Below are positions 21,275 through 34,231 of a stretch of DNA of 64,000 nucleotides, in pieces. Under the pieces are notes generated by a model that worked only from the letters and a program-made list of their open reading frames with translations, searched no databases and had not been told where the DNA came from. Each line of letters starts with the position of its first letter. Position 1 is the stretch's first letter. This stretch comes from Aurelia coerulea (Eukaryota > Cnidaria > Scyphozoa > Semaeostomeae > Ulmaridae). Location of the stretch: positions 12,353,001-12,417,000 of the forward strand of contig CM076955.1 of the NCBI GenBank assembly GCA_039566865.1. The letters are read 5' to 3'. A program made the translations under genes and the position numbers.

Positions 21275-22756
21275 GGCTAACGGTATTCGACGAAATAGCG
21301 AAATAACGAAAAATGGCCTAACAGAAATATCATGATTTTGAAACAGCGAAGATCACCAAAATATCGTAATGTTGAGCATTGGAAAACGTTTTTATTTTGT
21401 CTAGAAATCTGAAGGGTACTTCCGCATAATTATGCATTTAATTTGATTGGGTATAAACAAAGACATCGTTTCATGAAAATGTTCGCAGAATATGAAGTTT
21501 TTTGTCAAACAAGTAATGCAGTAACACAATATACACTCAAAACAATGTCAGAAAATTTGCCATTACTGTACATTGTCAAAACATTTCTAAGTGTAAAAAG
21601 TTTCTTAGCTTTCAACTAGAGTATGGAGCTGAAAAATGGAGCTGTAATCATTTCATACAAGCTGTCTGTTATAAAAATGAGTGTAACGGAATTGTTTCAA
21701 ATTCATTGCCTGAAACTGTTTGAACCTGGAATCTGAATTTTCTTCCCAATACAGTCATTGTTCTTCATAAGAAAAACTGCTTCCCTTTTCCTCGAATTTT
21801 CGAAATTGAAGAACCGTGCTAAAAATTATGATAAAAATTCGCAACTCCTTTCCAGTCCAAAAAATTCAAAGATTTTAAAGGGGGTGGGGCTACAACCTCC
21901 TAACATTGGAAAAGTTTGCAAAAATCGGCCATAATCGGCGTAAAAATCATTGGATCTTTTTATCTGGCAGCCCCTCCCATTTTTATCTGCCCGTTCGCTT
22001 CCCGGGGGGGGGGGAGTACTTGACCAGGTTTTGGTTGGGGACGTGCCATGGAAGCTTCAAAGACACACCCGTTCCCCCGCCCGTTCCTTATACCAATTTT
22101 CCGATAAAGTATGCCCGACGTTCTACCAATTTTCCGAAAAAGTATACCCGACCTTATACCAATTTTCCGAAAATATATATCCGACATTATACTGGTACCA
22201 AAATCGTGGAAATCGATACCGTTCCCGATGGAACGCTCCCGTACCCAAAATATGTGAAGTACCTCCTCCCCCCCCCCCCGGGGGCTCGCTTATGGCTGTT
22301 TGGTAGGCCTTCACTAGAATGAGTTTCTTTAGAATTGAATGCTTACTTCCTTACTGCCGAGGGGTGTAATCACTCTTCTGAAATAGCGTGCGAGATTTTG
22401 AAGAACAATTTGATTTTTAGGGATTTTGTAAGGACTTTTCTTTTACTTTTCTTCTCTTGCTATCAGCAGGTGTTTGAGATTTTAAGGAAATGGTTTTCCC
22501 CTTTGAATATTCTGAAAACAATTCTGTGAAACGATGTCTTTGTTTATACCAATCAAATTAAACACGTTATGCGGAAGTACCCTTCGGATTCCGCGACAAA
22601 ATAATTAATAAAAAAATTCCAATGCTCAGCATTACGATATTTTGGTGATCTTCGCTGTTTCAGAATTATAATTCGCTGTTTCGCTATTTTCGTCATTTCG
22701 CTATTTCGCTATTTCGTTATTTTGCCATTTCGTTATTTCGTCGAATACCGTTAGCC
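21275..22756. mobile_element. 1.48-kb hAT-like element, 8-bp TSD, with subterminal repeats
   Basis: The ends GGCTAACGGTATTCGACG and CGTCGAATACCGTTAGCC are inverted, with homology extending about 200 bp inward. TGATTACT is duplicated at 21267-21274 and 22757-22764. Subterminal tandem motifs CGAAATAG/TTTCGCTA are repeated, especially on the right. No transposase was found, and a younger MITE occupies 22001-22283. Confidence 0.8.
22001..22283. mobile_element. MITE with C/G-homopolymer ends, 8-bp TSD
   Basis: The ends CCCGGGGGGGG..AGTACTT and GAAGTACCTCC..CCCCCGGG are inverted. GTTCGCTT (21993-22000) and GCTCGCTT (22284-22291) form an 8-bp duplication with one mismatch. Inside, a unit of about 36 bp containing TACCAATTTTCCGA is repeated three to four times. 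It is the same general class as the MITEs at 11167 and 58007. Confidence 0.8.
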
Positions 22757-23114
22757 TGATTACTAGCCTCAATTCCATTATTTGTTGCCTCTTTTCGATT
22801 TTTAGACTTTTCTTCATTTCTCAGCCTGTACTTGTGGTCTTCATTTCTTGCTGAAGAACAAAGTGCTCATTTTCATTACGTTTTGACATTTTAATTTCCC
22901 TCAAAAAATGTCAAGTTCCTATATTGTGATGTAAACAAAACTTACAGATGATTATTAGGCCAAAATTGCGTACAGAGTAGATGTTACAAATTTTTTTCTT
23001 ATAAGAAATTGGTTTATAACAAACAAGTGCATTAGAATTGTCAAAAATCGAATATGTATTTTATTACTAGTGAAGGAGCGACAAGAGAATTGGAAGGTGT
23101 GGGGGCATACGGGT

Positions 23115-23215
23115 ACTTTTTTAAACTGCCCATAAGAAACTCAACTCTCAGATCGCTATAAGTTAAGAAACTCTAGTACTGGGAAAGTATATGTTAAGAA
23201 ACTATTTATAATAGT
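23115..23215 (+). repeat. fragment of the 5.3-kb element's internal repeat
   Basis: AACTGCCCATAAGAAACTC, AACTCTCAGATCG and CTAGTACTGGGAAAGTATA closely follow 13195-13300, so this is a detached copy. Nothing else is recognised in 22770-23640 apart from C-rich runs. Confidence 0.6.
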
Positions 23216-23652
23216 TATGTCATAGTCATGTCATGTGGCCTTCTTTTGTTTTCTTTAGAAACTAGATTGCTTGTCACATGCATTTGATGGCCTCTTTCAA
23301 AAGATTTTGTGTTTTCAAATGTACTCTCAAGTACCGAATAATCGTGCCCTCTGCTTATCAATTTTTGACAAATTTCCCAAACCCCTTGCCTTATTCCAAC
23401 CCCCCTTTAATTAATTCTTGAAAAATTGAAATGATAGTGAACATAATTTGCGAATACATATGAAAAAATATACGTGTTTACTAAGAAAACACTATTTCCA
23501 ATTTTTCCAATTCCTCCCCCCCCCCCCTGGTCGTTCAAAGCCTGCAACTTTTATTAGATTGAATCGTTTTAAACCCCTCTGATTTTTCTCACCCCTCCCC
23601 GTTTATTCGGTACTCGAGAGTAGAAAGAAATCAAACTTTTTTATTTGATCAT

Positions 23653-23920
23653 AGTAGGTCATTGTGGGTCATTCTGGGCCGTTGTGTGGTTCATTGTGGG
23701 TTGTTGTGGATCGTTGTTGGTCGTTGTGGGTCATTATGTAGGTCATTGTGGGTCATTGTGGATTGTTGTGGGTCGTTGTGTAGGTCATTGTGAATCTTTG
23801 TGGGTTGTTGCAGATCGTTGTGGGTCGTTGTGTAGGTCATTGTGGGTCATTGTGGATCGTTGTGGGTCATTGTGGATGGTTGCAGGTCATTGTGGATGGT
23901 TGCAGGTCATTGTGGGTCAT
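23653..23920. repeat. GTGGGTCATT minisatellite
   Basis: About 26 ten-base units (GTGGGTCATT, GTGGATCGTT, GTGTAGGTC variants) run to GGTCATTCCTTACTTTAGT. The period of 10 keeps a frame open by chance, so the corresponding translation is not a gene. A shorter array in opposite orientation lies at 21120-21225 with the same flank. Confidence 0.85.
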
Positions 23921-24515
23921 TCCTTACTTTAGTATGTACGATCCTCTGACGGCATTCGGCTGATCACGACGCCCAGCCCCCCCCCCCCCCTTAAGTACTT
24001 TTGGCAAAAAGCGACTCTGACCAGCCTAAGATAGGGTATAGGCCTCAAACCAAGGGCATGATAATAAGCATGGCCTACAATGTGGCGATATCACAATGAT
24101 AGTAGCCAAAGGTGACAGGTATTAGTAAAATCGAAGAATTTGAAACTTTCATTTTCATAACAGCCTGGGGTAATACCCCTTCCTCCCCAATGGCCCAATG
24201 CTGTTAAAAATATGAAAGTTGATGGCCCCTTTTATTGATTTATCATTGTGTTCATGACACATATTTTAAATTTCTTGTTGAGTCTAAAGAATTTAGTTTG
24301 ATGTTGGGAGCAAATTTAGACAAAAACCATTTGTTTGTAAGCTGTTGAGGCATCCATATAGTGTTAAATTAGATTGCCATATTTTTGTTATGTCTTTATC
24401 TGAGTATGCATAAAGCATTGCTGTTAAATTGCATTACCCTGGCATTGATTGTAATGATCATAGGGTGATTTTCTTATGGACAAATTTTCACTATGCTTGC
24501 ATTTTTAGAGCAATT

Positions 24516-24572
24516 ATGGACGGACTTGATTTGCACAATGACAACTTCAGAAGCTTTGATCTCTTCTTTGAT
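24516..24572 (+). CDS. possible first coding exon of the HMG-box gene
   Basis: An ATG at 24516 opens an acidic 19-residue peptide (MDGLDLHNDNF...FFD) that ends exactly at a strong 5' splice site GTAAGTTT, in phase 0. The next phase-0 acceptor with an open frame is at 34336/34337, the start of the HMG-box exons. A TTTTTAG lies just upstream, so a 5' UTR intron is also possible. Linking this exon to the gene is inference from phase, strand and absence of other candidates. The first intron would be about 9.8 kb and mostly transposons. Confidence 0.35.
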
Positions 24573-25101
24573 GTAAGTTTCAAGCCTTCTTTTTCCTTAT
24601 TGTACAAAGATTCTTTCATTAGAATTAATTCAGTACCAGTTTATACGATAGTTTGTTCCAAGTGACAGAAAAGGTGCATATACTGTAGTTAAGCAGTGAT
24701 TGCATGAAGGTGAAGCATGCAGGCCCGACACCATCCATGAATTCATAGGTGGGCGAAGAAACAAAATTTTCCGACGCCAAAATCAACAACAGCAACAGCC
24801 CCAATTTTAGGAATCATGCACGAAAGGACTGATGTGCTCTTTTAATGACTAGATTTTGGAATTATTTTCCAGTTTCAACGTTGGAGCCTTCAAATTAGTG
24901 AATATGAAGCAAAACTATGCTGTAGATTCAAAATCCATGTCAGAATGTATCCTTGAAAGTCAATAAATTCATGTTTATGCATAATTCTCCCAATGAAGTC
25001 GTTTAAGTGTGGGCCTGTAACTACACAAAAAATCCGACAGGTAGAGTAAAATTTCCGACAAAGAGCCTCCTGGGGGAGCGTTCCGCCCCCCCCCCCCCCC
25101 C

Positions 25102-26500
25102 CACTGTGTGCCGAGGATCTCATTTTCGGGAAACAATTCATAACTTTTTCAAAAATTGTCATATATATCCAGGGAAGGGATCATTAGATGCGCAATCGCA
25201 TGCCCGATTCAGCTGTGTTCTAAAATTTCAGTTTTGAGGTGATCTTGGGGGACTGGGACCTAATCTCGGAAGGAGGTAGCAGCAAAATCATTATTTTCAA
25301 TGATTTTAATGGAAAGCTTTGATTGAATTATGAAGTATTATATGGCAAATGAATCAGCAAACAAAGGGCTTCAATTTGATACCGTAATTTCTGGAATTTG
25401 ATGACATCAGCATTTCTTTTAATGACAGCATTTTGGCTGCCATTTTGAACTAATTAGCTATTTTTTTGAATTTCTTCAAACTTTTTCAATAAAAACACTG
25501 TAATGATACATTTGTAATACTAGGTTATCACCATTTTGCAAATTCTTTTGGTCTCTTATTACATAGCACAAATTAGCAGCACAAATGGCGTCATCAGAAT
25601 TGGTTAATTTCTGCCAAAATATCAGTCCAAAATCGTCATTTTCAATAAAATAATACTCAATCATCAAATATGTTGAAAAATTGAGCCAAAAACTGCTTAA
25701 AGTTCATGCAAGATCTCCTTTCAACGCTATTCTAACTTGGAAGCCTGATTTTCAGAGATTTTCAACTTTGTGACGTCACTGTGACGTCATAAGGCGTGGC
25801 AACCACACTCAAATTACGCTACAAGTTACAAATTACTTGCTCTGTAACTGTGCCAAGTTGTATTGAGTTCTGGTGAGTCTAAGACAGTTTTCAGAGGAGT
25901 GGACAGCATCCCCCATAAATGGTAGCTTGAAAAAGCCCATATGATTTCGGGTAGCAAATCATATAATCCACGTTTTCGCACGTCTTCGCACGTGAAACTC
26001 ATTGATTTTTCTATTCTTGAATGGTTATACTTGGAGGAAAATCTATCGGCTTTGGTGTGAAACACTGTGAACTTTTTAAAAACAGTATTTTAGATGCATC
26101 AATTAAAACCTGAAAATCAAAAGTTGTGTTTTTACGAAATAATCTTAATATTGTAAAAAACCACATTTTTTAATTCCTTAAGCTCGTCTTAAATTCCTTT
26201 CAAGTAAAAGAAGCTATTTCCTTTCAGATAAGCCATAGTATAAATGGTTTGGACAAGTATAACAGTTTCAATTAATTTAATAGAAATGAGTAGTTTTTCA
26301 GAAGCAGCTGGATCACATATTGGATTCAAAGCTGAAGATTTTCACAACTTTGTAAATTCACAGAATAAAAACCGTAAGACATAGAAAAAAACGGTTTTCA
26401 GTTTCAGGGAGTTCAGAGCATTGTTAATAAGAGAAAAATTAAAGGAATCGCTTTTGAAAAAATCGATTTTTTAATTGTTTCCAGGTCTGGGCACACAGTG
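25102..26500. mobile_element. 1.4-kb TIR element inserted in a poly-C run
   Basis: The ends CACTGTGTGCC and GGCACACAGTG are inverted. Both flanks are pure C runs (16-17 and 22 bases), so the target and its duplication were oligo-C. The interior has no recognisable coding sequence. Two perfect TGACGTCA palindromes lie at 25771-25778 and 25782-25789. The superfamily cannot be fixed because the duplication length is masked by the homopolymer. The surrounding 24580-25085 and 26530-27390 show nothing I recognise. Confidence 0.6.
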
Positions 26501-27394
26501 CCCCCCCCCCCCCCCCCCCCCCACTGGCTTCGGCCGTGGAAGCATGTAAAATATGAAATCCTGCCATTCCATGGATAAGTTTATCATTTTGCTTTCATAT
26601 TTTTGCATGATGAAACGAGATTTCTTACTTGATCCCTAGGGAGAGGGGAAAAACAATTGCGAAAGGGTATGGATTGAAATCATTTCTATGCATCTTTGTC
26701 TTCCTCGCTTTTGGGAAGAAATCAAGATGTCAAATTGTTGATTTGCGACAAAAAAGTTAAGATTCTCTTTCTCCATCTTGAAAGACTCCTCGACCATTTC
26801 GCACATTAGCACAAATTCTTTCGCATTTGCTTATTGATAATCCACTGACCAGTCTTTTTAGCGTTTGTTGCTGAGAAGGATATCATATTTTAGAATTTTA
26901 TTGTGGAAGACCTAGCCCCCTAGCCAAGACTTTGCTTTAGAACTTGGTAATTGTCTCCATGTACATATAGTAGTGTTAGAGGCAAAAAATTGATTGAAAT
27001 CTTTAGCTAGCGGGGTGGATAATGATGCTCTTCTGAAACCTAGAAAATGTTTTGAAATGAGCTCTCTCCAAAGCTGCTGAAGAAAACAATTGTGTTTGAT
27101 ATATCTTTCGATTGTCAAGAAATTGTTGATTTCATGCTTTTTGTAGAAATTCCGAAAAAGATCGATTAGTTCCGGAATAGTTAATGAATTATTTCTTTAT
27201 GATCTTTTGTCGGCTCGCTTCTTGGTAACTTTTGACTCCTTGCATCCTGGTTGATTTCCGAAAAGCATCCTTCACCTTGATATGATTTGGAGCTAAATGC
27301 CAAAAAAGTATGCATTGCATGAAATAGCTTTGTACGTGGATTTGCATCAAAATAGGCATAGATTTTGTTGTGCTGGAATGGAATATTAAGTCAC

Positions 27395-27475
27395 CGGGGG
27401 GCTTATTTAATTTTGGACACTCCAGAGGGGGCTTAAGAGAGAGGAGGCTTATGAGAGAGGGGGGCTTATTGTCAA
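27395..27475 (+). repeat. GGGGCTTA dispersed repeat, copy 1
   Basis: GGGGCTTATTTAATTT, GGAC(A)CTCCAGAGGGGG and CTTAAGAGAGAGG units are repeated. A second copy lies at 34550-34640. It precedes the left target duplication of the palindrome starting at 27495. Confidence 0.6.
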
Positions 27476-27494
27476 AATCAAATGACATTTTAAA

Positions 27495-30212
27495 CAGATA
27501 GGCACTAAATCCTAACTGGCTAACGAGCTTGGCACGTGACACGCTCTGAAACCAATCAATGGAACGGAAAACCGACCGGGAAATTTGAAAAGTCAAATTT
27601 AGGCCGTTTTTGGACGATTTTACCACCCTTCACCAAAAAAAGATTGTACGGAAGGAAAATTAAGATTTTCAAAAAATTCCTTCACAGACGTGTTCCCAAT
27701 ACTTGAATACATGCCTGTTCACGGGGGCTAAGAATTATCTCAAAATCTGGAGAAATGCCGAAGTTTTGAATTTGACCTCACTGACCTCACTGTAGCGTGT
27801 CATAGTAAAAACCTCAGTAAACACAGAAACGTATTCTTCACGTGCATCTGGAGACTAAATACTTTGCTTCGAAGTTCTTATTATGTGTGTTTAAAAGATG
27901 CCAAACTTAGAGCACTACAGCATCTGAATCTTTTTTAGTTTGAAGCCAACATGAAAACCACCGGCGATTTTAAATATTTAATGCGGAGGGGAAGGTGAAA
28001 AATGGGAAGATTTGCACTGCATTGGCCTAATAAAACATCACACTGTCGTTATAAATAAGGACGAATTAACAGATACTTACATTTCTATCTTGCAAAATGA
28101 GGACCACAAACTGAAAATATGAAGCAGCACAAATGCCAAAAGTATTTCAACTGGTTTTGATGTCAAAAATCCACTTTTTTGACCGTAATCGTTCAGACTT
28201 TCCTCTTGCAACATCATTGTCAATAGAAAGGGCGCGGAAATTTCAGTGATCAGCTGCATGCTTGCTAGTCATCATCAAATAACATACAATTCCAATGAAC
28301 TTTGAATAAATAACAATTATTTCAGGAATGGCAAGAGCTGTAAAATTCAACGTGGCTAGAACGAAAGATTTTATGATGTCCTCTTCGATAACCATTGCTC
28401 CCATTCCTTTATCCAATTCTGCTCTCATCTTTGTGAGATCATAAGAGAGGGAATCAGCAATTACATGAACCAAAACATCATATAGATTCATGAATTGTGT
28501 CCCTTGCTTTTTAGCACAAGAAATGGCTATCATCTCGTCTAGCAGGTACATGAAATGAATATGAAATACTAAATTTAATTTTGCGAAAGATCACAATAAC
28601 AACGAACGGAAGAAATGCACATCTTGTTTTTAATGTGAAAAATAGATGGGCCATTTCTGCAAAATAACATTTGAAATACCACTTTTACAGCTCCTTCATA
28701 TCAATTTCACAGTTTGTGCGGATATCATAGAAAAATATCTATCTTTGGACTACCAAAAGAAAGGCCATTCATTAGAAAATCACTCCTTTACTGTCAAACA
28801 ACACAGCAGCATAGAGCACAACTTTTCTGTGAGATGATAAAACTTCGACCCCCCATAGACTGAAGTTTCTTAGAATTCTTATTCTCGTTTGACCGCATAG
28901 GGGTGATTTTCTAATGGATGACCTCTGGTAGTCCAAAGATAGATATTTTTCTATGATATCCGCACAAACTGTGAAATTGATATGAAGGAGCTTTAAAAAT
29001 AGTATTTCAAATGTTATTTTGCAGAAATGGCCAATCTATTTTTCACATTAAAAACAAGATGTACATTTCTTCCGTTCGTTGTTATTGTGATCTTTCGCAA
29101 AATTAAAATTAGTATTTCATATTCATTTCATGTACCTGCTAGACGAGATGATAGCCATTTCTTGTGCTAAAAAGCAAGGGACACAATTCATGAATTTATA
29201 TGATGTTTTGGTTCATGTAATTGCTGATTCCCTCTCTTATGATCTCACAAAGATGAGAGCAGAATTGGATAAAGGAATGGGAGCAATGGTTATCGAAGAG
29301 GACATCATAAAATCTTTCGTTCTGGCCATGTTGAATTTTACAGCTCTTGCCATTCCTGAAATAATTGTTATTTATTCAAAGTTCATTGGAATTGTATGTT
29401 ATTTGATGATGACTGGCAAGCATGCAGCTGATCAATGAAATTTCCGCGCCCTTTCTATTGACAATGATGTTGCAAGAGGAAAGTCTGAACGATTTGTTGG
29501 AGAAACTGGCTGCAGATTACGGTCAAAAAAGTGGATTTTTGCCATTAAAACCAGTTGAAATACTTCTGGCATTTGTGCTGCTTCATATTTTCAGTTTGTG
29601 GTCCTCATTTTGCAAGATAGAGATGTAAGTATCTGTTAATTCGTCCTTATTTATAACGACAGTGTGATGTTTTATTAGGCCAATGCAGTGCAAATCTTCC
29701 CATTTTTCACCTTCCCCTCAGCATTAAATATTGAAAATCGCCGGTGGTATTCATGTTAGCTTCAAACTAAAAAAGATTCAGATGCTGTAGTGCTCTAAGT
29801 TTGGCATCTTTTAAACACACAGAATAAGAACTTCGAAGCAAAGCATTTAGTCTCCAGATGCATGTGAAGAATACGTTTCTGTGTTTACTGAGGTTTTTAC
29901 TATGACACGCCACAACAGTGAGGTCAGTGAGGTCAAATTCAAAACTTCGGCATTTCTCCAGATTTTGAGATAATTCTTAGCCCCCGTGAACAGGCATGTA
30001 TTCAAGTATTGGGAACACGTCTGTGAAGGAATTTTTGAAAATCTTAATTTTCCTTCCGTGCAATCTTTTTTTGGTGAAGGGTGGTAAAATCGTCCAAAAA
30101 CGGCCTAAATTTGACTTTTCAAATTTCCCGGTCGGTTTTCCGTTCCATTGATTGGTTTCAGAGCGTGTCACGTGCCAAGCTCGTTAGCCAGTTAGGATTT
30201 AGTGCCTATCTT
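27495..30212. mobile_element. giant palindromic transposon 1 (2.7 kb) with 9-bp TSD
   Basis: The arms of about 1.3 kb are inverted copies around a spacer near 28805-28885. The ends are GATAGGCACTAAATCC and GGATTTAGTGCCTATC. CATTTTAAA is duplicated at 27486-27494 and 30213-30221. The 9-bp duplication and long TIRs suggest a Mutator-like foldback. Read outward from the centre, each arm holds a 102-residue open frame (minus 28243-28551, plus 29130-29438) and a second exon-like piece ending at GTAAGT (29625) with a TTATTAG acceptor 50 bases on. The left arm lacks 27 bases of the second piece. No transposase is recognised. Confidence 0.88.
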
Positions 30213-30233
30213 CATTTTAAACATGTTTACTGC

Positions 30234-33200
30234 AAGATAGGCACTAAATCCTTACTGGCTAACAAAATTGACACGTGACACGCTCTTAACCAATCAAATG
30301 GAGCCAGAAACCAACCGGGAAATTTGAAATATCAGATTTAGGCCCGTTTTGGACGATTTACCACCCTTCGCCAAAATATCATAGGATAGAAGGGAAATGA
30401 ATATTTTCAAAAAATTTCTTCACAGACCTATTCTCAATGCCCTAGTGCATAGTCAATCAAGGGCGCTACGAATTATTTCAAAATTTGAAGAAATGCCAAA
30501 ACTTTGAATTCGACCTCATTGTCACTGTAGTTTGTCATATTAAACAGCTAATTGATGACTGAAACGCATACTCATGGAGAATAAATATTTTGATTCGAAG
30601 GTCTCCTTCTGTGTGTTGAAGTATCTTCCAAACTTCTTCAAAAGATGCCAAAATTAGAGCACTATCTGGATCATTTTTCAGTTTGAAACTGACATAAATA
30701 CCTCCGGAGATATTCAAGATTCAATGCTGAGGGTAGAATGAACAACGGGAAAAGTTGTACTATATGGGCCTAAAAAACCAAACCGTCGTTATAAATAAGA
30801 GGCGAATTAAAAGGTACATACATTTGTATCTTACAAAAAAGGACAAATAATCAAAATCGTGAAGCAGCACAAATGATAAACGTACTTTAACTGGTTTTGA
30901 TATCAAAATTCCACTTTTTGAACCGCATTCTACTGCCAGTTTCTCCAACAAATCGTTCGTATTTCTTCTTCCAACAACATTGTCAAAAAGGCCCCCCACC
31001 AAAAGGAGCGCGAAAACGTCAATGTTCAGCCACATATATGCCAGCCATCGACAACTAACATACGATTCCAATGAACTTTGAATAAGTAACAAATATATTT
31101 ACTCTCCACTTTCCAGAATGGCAAGAACTGCAACATCGAATGTGCAGAACGAACGATTTGGTGATGTCCTCGTCGATAACACTTGTCCTCATGCCTTTAT
31201 CCTATTCTGCTGTCATTTTTGCGAGATTATGAGTGGTAATCGTCAATTACATCAGCCAAAAACCTCGTATAAATTTATGAATGACGGTCCTTGCTTTCAG
31301 CAGCGCAAAAGAAATGGATGTCGTTTCTCCTCTTACCGTACAGTACAGTGTAGCAGGTACATGAAACAAGTATGAAATGCTGATGTACGTAAGAAAGAAT
31401 ATAACAGCAACAAACGGAAGAAACGTACATTTTGTTTTTAATGTGAAAAAATAGATTGACCATTTCGACAAAATAACATTTGAAATACTATTTTTATAGC
31501 TCTTTCATATCAATTTCACATTCTGTGGGGATGTTGTAGAAAAATATCTATCTTTGGGCTACTTGCATCAGAGCAAAGGTCATCCATTAGAAAATCACCC
31601 TTTTATGGTCAAGCAACACAGCAGCAGCGACCAAAGCTGGACATTTATATCGCACTTATAGACTCATGGAAACATGCAAGTATTTTTCGTAAGATGGCAA
31701 AACTTTAAGTCAATGCATGTTTTTCGAAAGTTAAGAATCAACCCTACCTGAATTTAAAATGAGGAACCTTTGTAATTTGCAGTTTTAATTATCCCAGCGC
31801 ATTAAGAAATGTTTTTGCAATATACAGTTATAAGGTTATAGCAGCTATTTGGACATTATTATGAGTGTGAATTTGGGAGCCCTCTTGACAATGCTAAATT
31901 AACTCTACACTTCTGGCATTAAAAATATAAGAAACACGCAAAAAACTGTTTTTGCTGTCAAACAGAAAATACATGAATGCTTCCATGAGTCTGCAAAGTA
32001 CTATACAAATGTTAAGATTTCTGTTTGACAGCAAAACTTTAAGTCAGTATTGAAAGTTCCTCAAAATTCTCACTATCTGAGTACTCACAGAGTACAAAAA
32101 CTTCTGTAGGGGTTTGGGAGGTCTCTGTGTGATCTCCTGTGTCATTGTAAGAATCTAAGCAAATCTTATGCATTCATGCCATGATCTAGATCAGGCAAGG
32201 AATATCATTTTAATTTTTGATGATCTCAGAGTTCAATTTCTTGAAACGAGCTTCATGCCACTCAAGTGGCCCAGAATAATTAAAATCTTTAATACTCGAG
32301 ACTGTTTTCATTTTTCATTTGGTTCTTTTTGGTCAGGATTACTTGTATGATCTAGATGGTGGCATGAATGCATAAACATAGCTTTAAAATTGTTATGAAG
32401 TGTTACAAAGACACAGGAGATCCCAGAGTGGCAGGCAATTTCTTAAACATTTGGGTAATTTTTCTACCAAAAGTTTTAAAGTTTTAACCAAAAGATGTCT
32501 AGTGCCAGAAGTGTAGAGTTAATTTAGCCTTGTCAAGAGGGCTTCCAAATTACTTAGTAAGATCACAAAACAAGTAATGTCCAAATAGTTGCTATAACCT
32601 TATAACTGTATAGTGCCAAAACATTTTTTGATGCGCTGGGAAAATTATAACTGCAAATTGTAAAAGTTCCTTAGATTTTTGAATTCAGGTAGGGTTGCTT
32701 CTTTAACTTTCGAAAAATTGAACCTACCGTTTCTTGTGAGCTGTTTCTTATAAAAAGATACATGCACTGGCTTTGCTATCTTACGAAAAATACGTGCATG
32801 CTTCAATGAGTATACAAGTGCGATATAAATGTCCAGCTTTGGTCGCTGCTGCTGTGTTGCTTGACCATAAAAGGGTGATCTCTAATGGATGACCTCTGCT
32901 CTGATGCAAGTAGCCCAAAGATAAATATTTTTCTACAACATCCCCACAGAATGTGAAATTGATATGAAAGAGCGTTAAAAATAGTATTTCAAATGTTATT
33001 TTGTCGAAATGGGCAGTCTATTTTTTCACATTAAAAACAAAATGTACATTTCTTCCGTTTGTTGCTATTATATTCGTTCTTACGTACATCAGCATTTCAC
33101 ACTTACTTCATGTACCTGCTACACTGTACTGTACGGTAAGAGGAGAAACGACAGCCATTTCTTTTGCGCTGCTGAAAGAAAAGAAAGGACCACCATTCAT

Positions 33201-34231
33201 AAATTTATACGAGGTTTTTGGCTGATTACCACTCATAATCTCGCAAAAATGACAGCAGAATAGGATAAAGGCATGAGGACAAGTGTTATCGACGAGGACA
33301 TCACCAAATCGTTCGTTCTGCACGTTCGATGTTGCAGTTCTTGCCATTCTGAAAAGTGGAGAGTAAATATATTTGTTACTTATTCAAAGTTCATTGGAAT
33401 CGTATGTTAGTTGTCGATGGCTGGCATATATGTGGCTGAACATTGACGTTTTCGCGCTCCTTTTGGTGGGGGGCCTTTTTGACAATGTTGTTGGAAGAAG
33501 AAATACGAACGATTTGTTGGAGAAACTGGCAGTAGAATGCGGTTCAAAAAGTGGAATTTTGATATCAAAACCAGTTAAAGTACGTTTATCATTTGTGCTG
33601 CTTCACGATTTTGATTAGTTGTCCTTTTTTGCAAGATACAAATGTAAGTACCTTTTAATTCGCCTCTTATTTTTAACGACTGTTTTCTTTTTTAGGCCCA
33701 TACAGTACAACTTTTCCCGTTGTTCACTCTACCCTCAGCATTGAATCTTGAATATCTCCGGAGGTATTTATATCAGTTTCAAACTGAAAAAAGATCCAGA
33801 TAGTGCTCTAATTTTGGCATCTTTTGAAGAAGTTTTGAAGATACTTCAACACACAGAAGGAGACCTTCGAATCAAAATATTTAGTCTCCATGAGTATGCG
33901 TTTCAGTCATCAATTAGCTGTTTACTATGACAAACTACAGTGACAATGAGGTCGAATTCAAAGTTTTGGCATTTCTTCAAATTTTGAAATAATTCGTAGC
34001 GCCCTTGATTGACTATGCATCAGGGCATTGGGAATAGGTCTGTGAAGAAATTTTTTGAAAATATTCATTTCCCTTCTATCCTATGATATTTTGGCGAAGG
34101 GTGGTAAATCGCCCAAAACGGGCCTAAATCTGAGATTTCAAATTTCCCGGTTGGTTTCTGGCTCCATTTGATTGGTTTAGAGTGTGTCACGTGTCAATTT
34201 TGTTAGCCAGTAAGGATTTAGTGCCTATCTT
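30234..34231. mobile_element. giant palindromic transposon 2 (4.0 kb) with 9-bp TSD
   Basis: The inverted arms of nearly 2 kb start AAGATAGGCACTAAATCC and end GGATTTAGTGCCTATCTT. GTTTACTGC is duplicated exactly at 30225-30233 and 34232-34240. The terminal sequence and much of the arm are homologous to palindrome 1, only 12 bases of duplication and spacer away from its own end. Arms contain the diverged gene-like segment: LLEKLAVECGSKSG... then a GTAAGT donor at 33644 and TTTTAG acceptor at 33695, then FPLFTLPSALNLE-type sequence, all with stops or shifts. It lies within the putative first intron of the HMG-box gene, ending about 100 bases before exon 2. Confidence 0.9.

Noticed and set aside
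23645..23932. 95-residue frame rich in VGHCGSL repeats
   Set aside because: It is the translation of a ten-base minisatellite.
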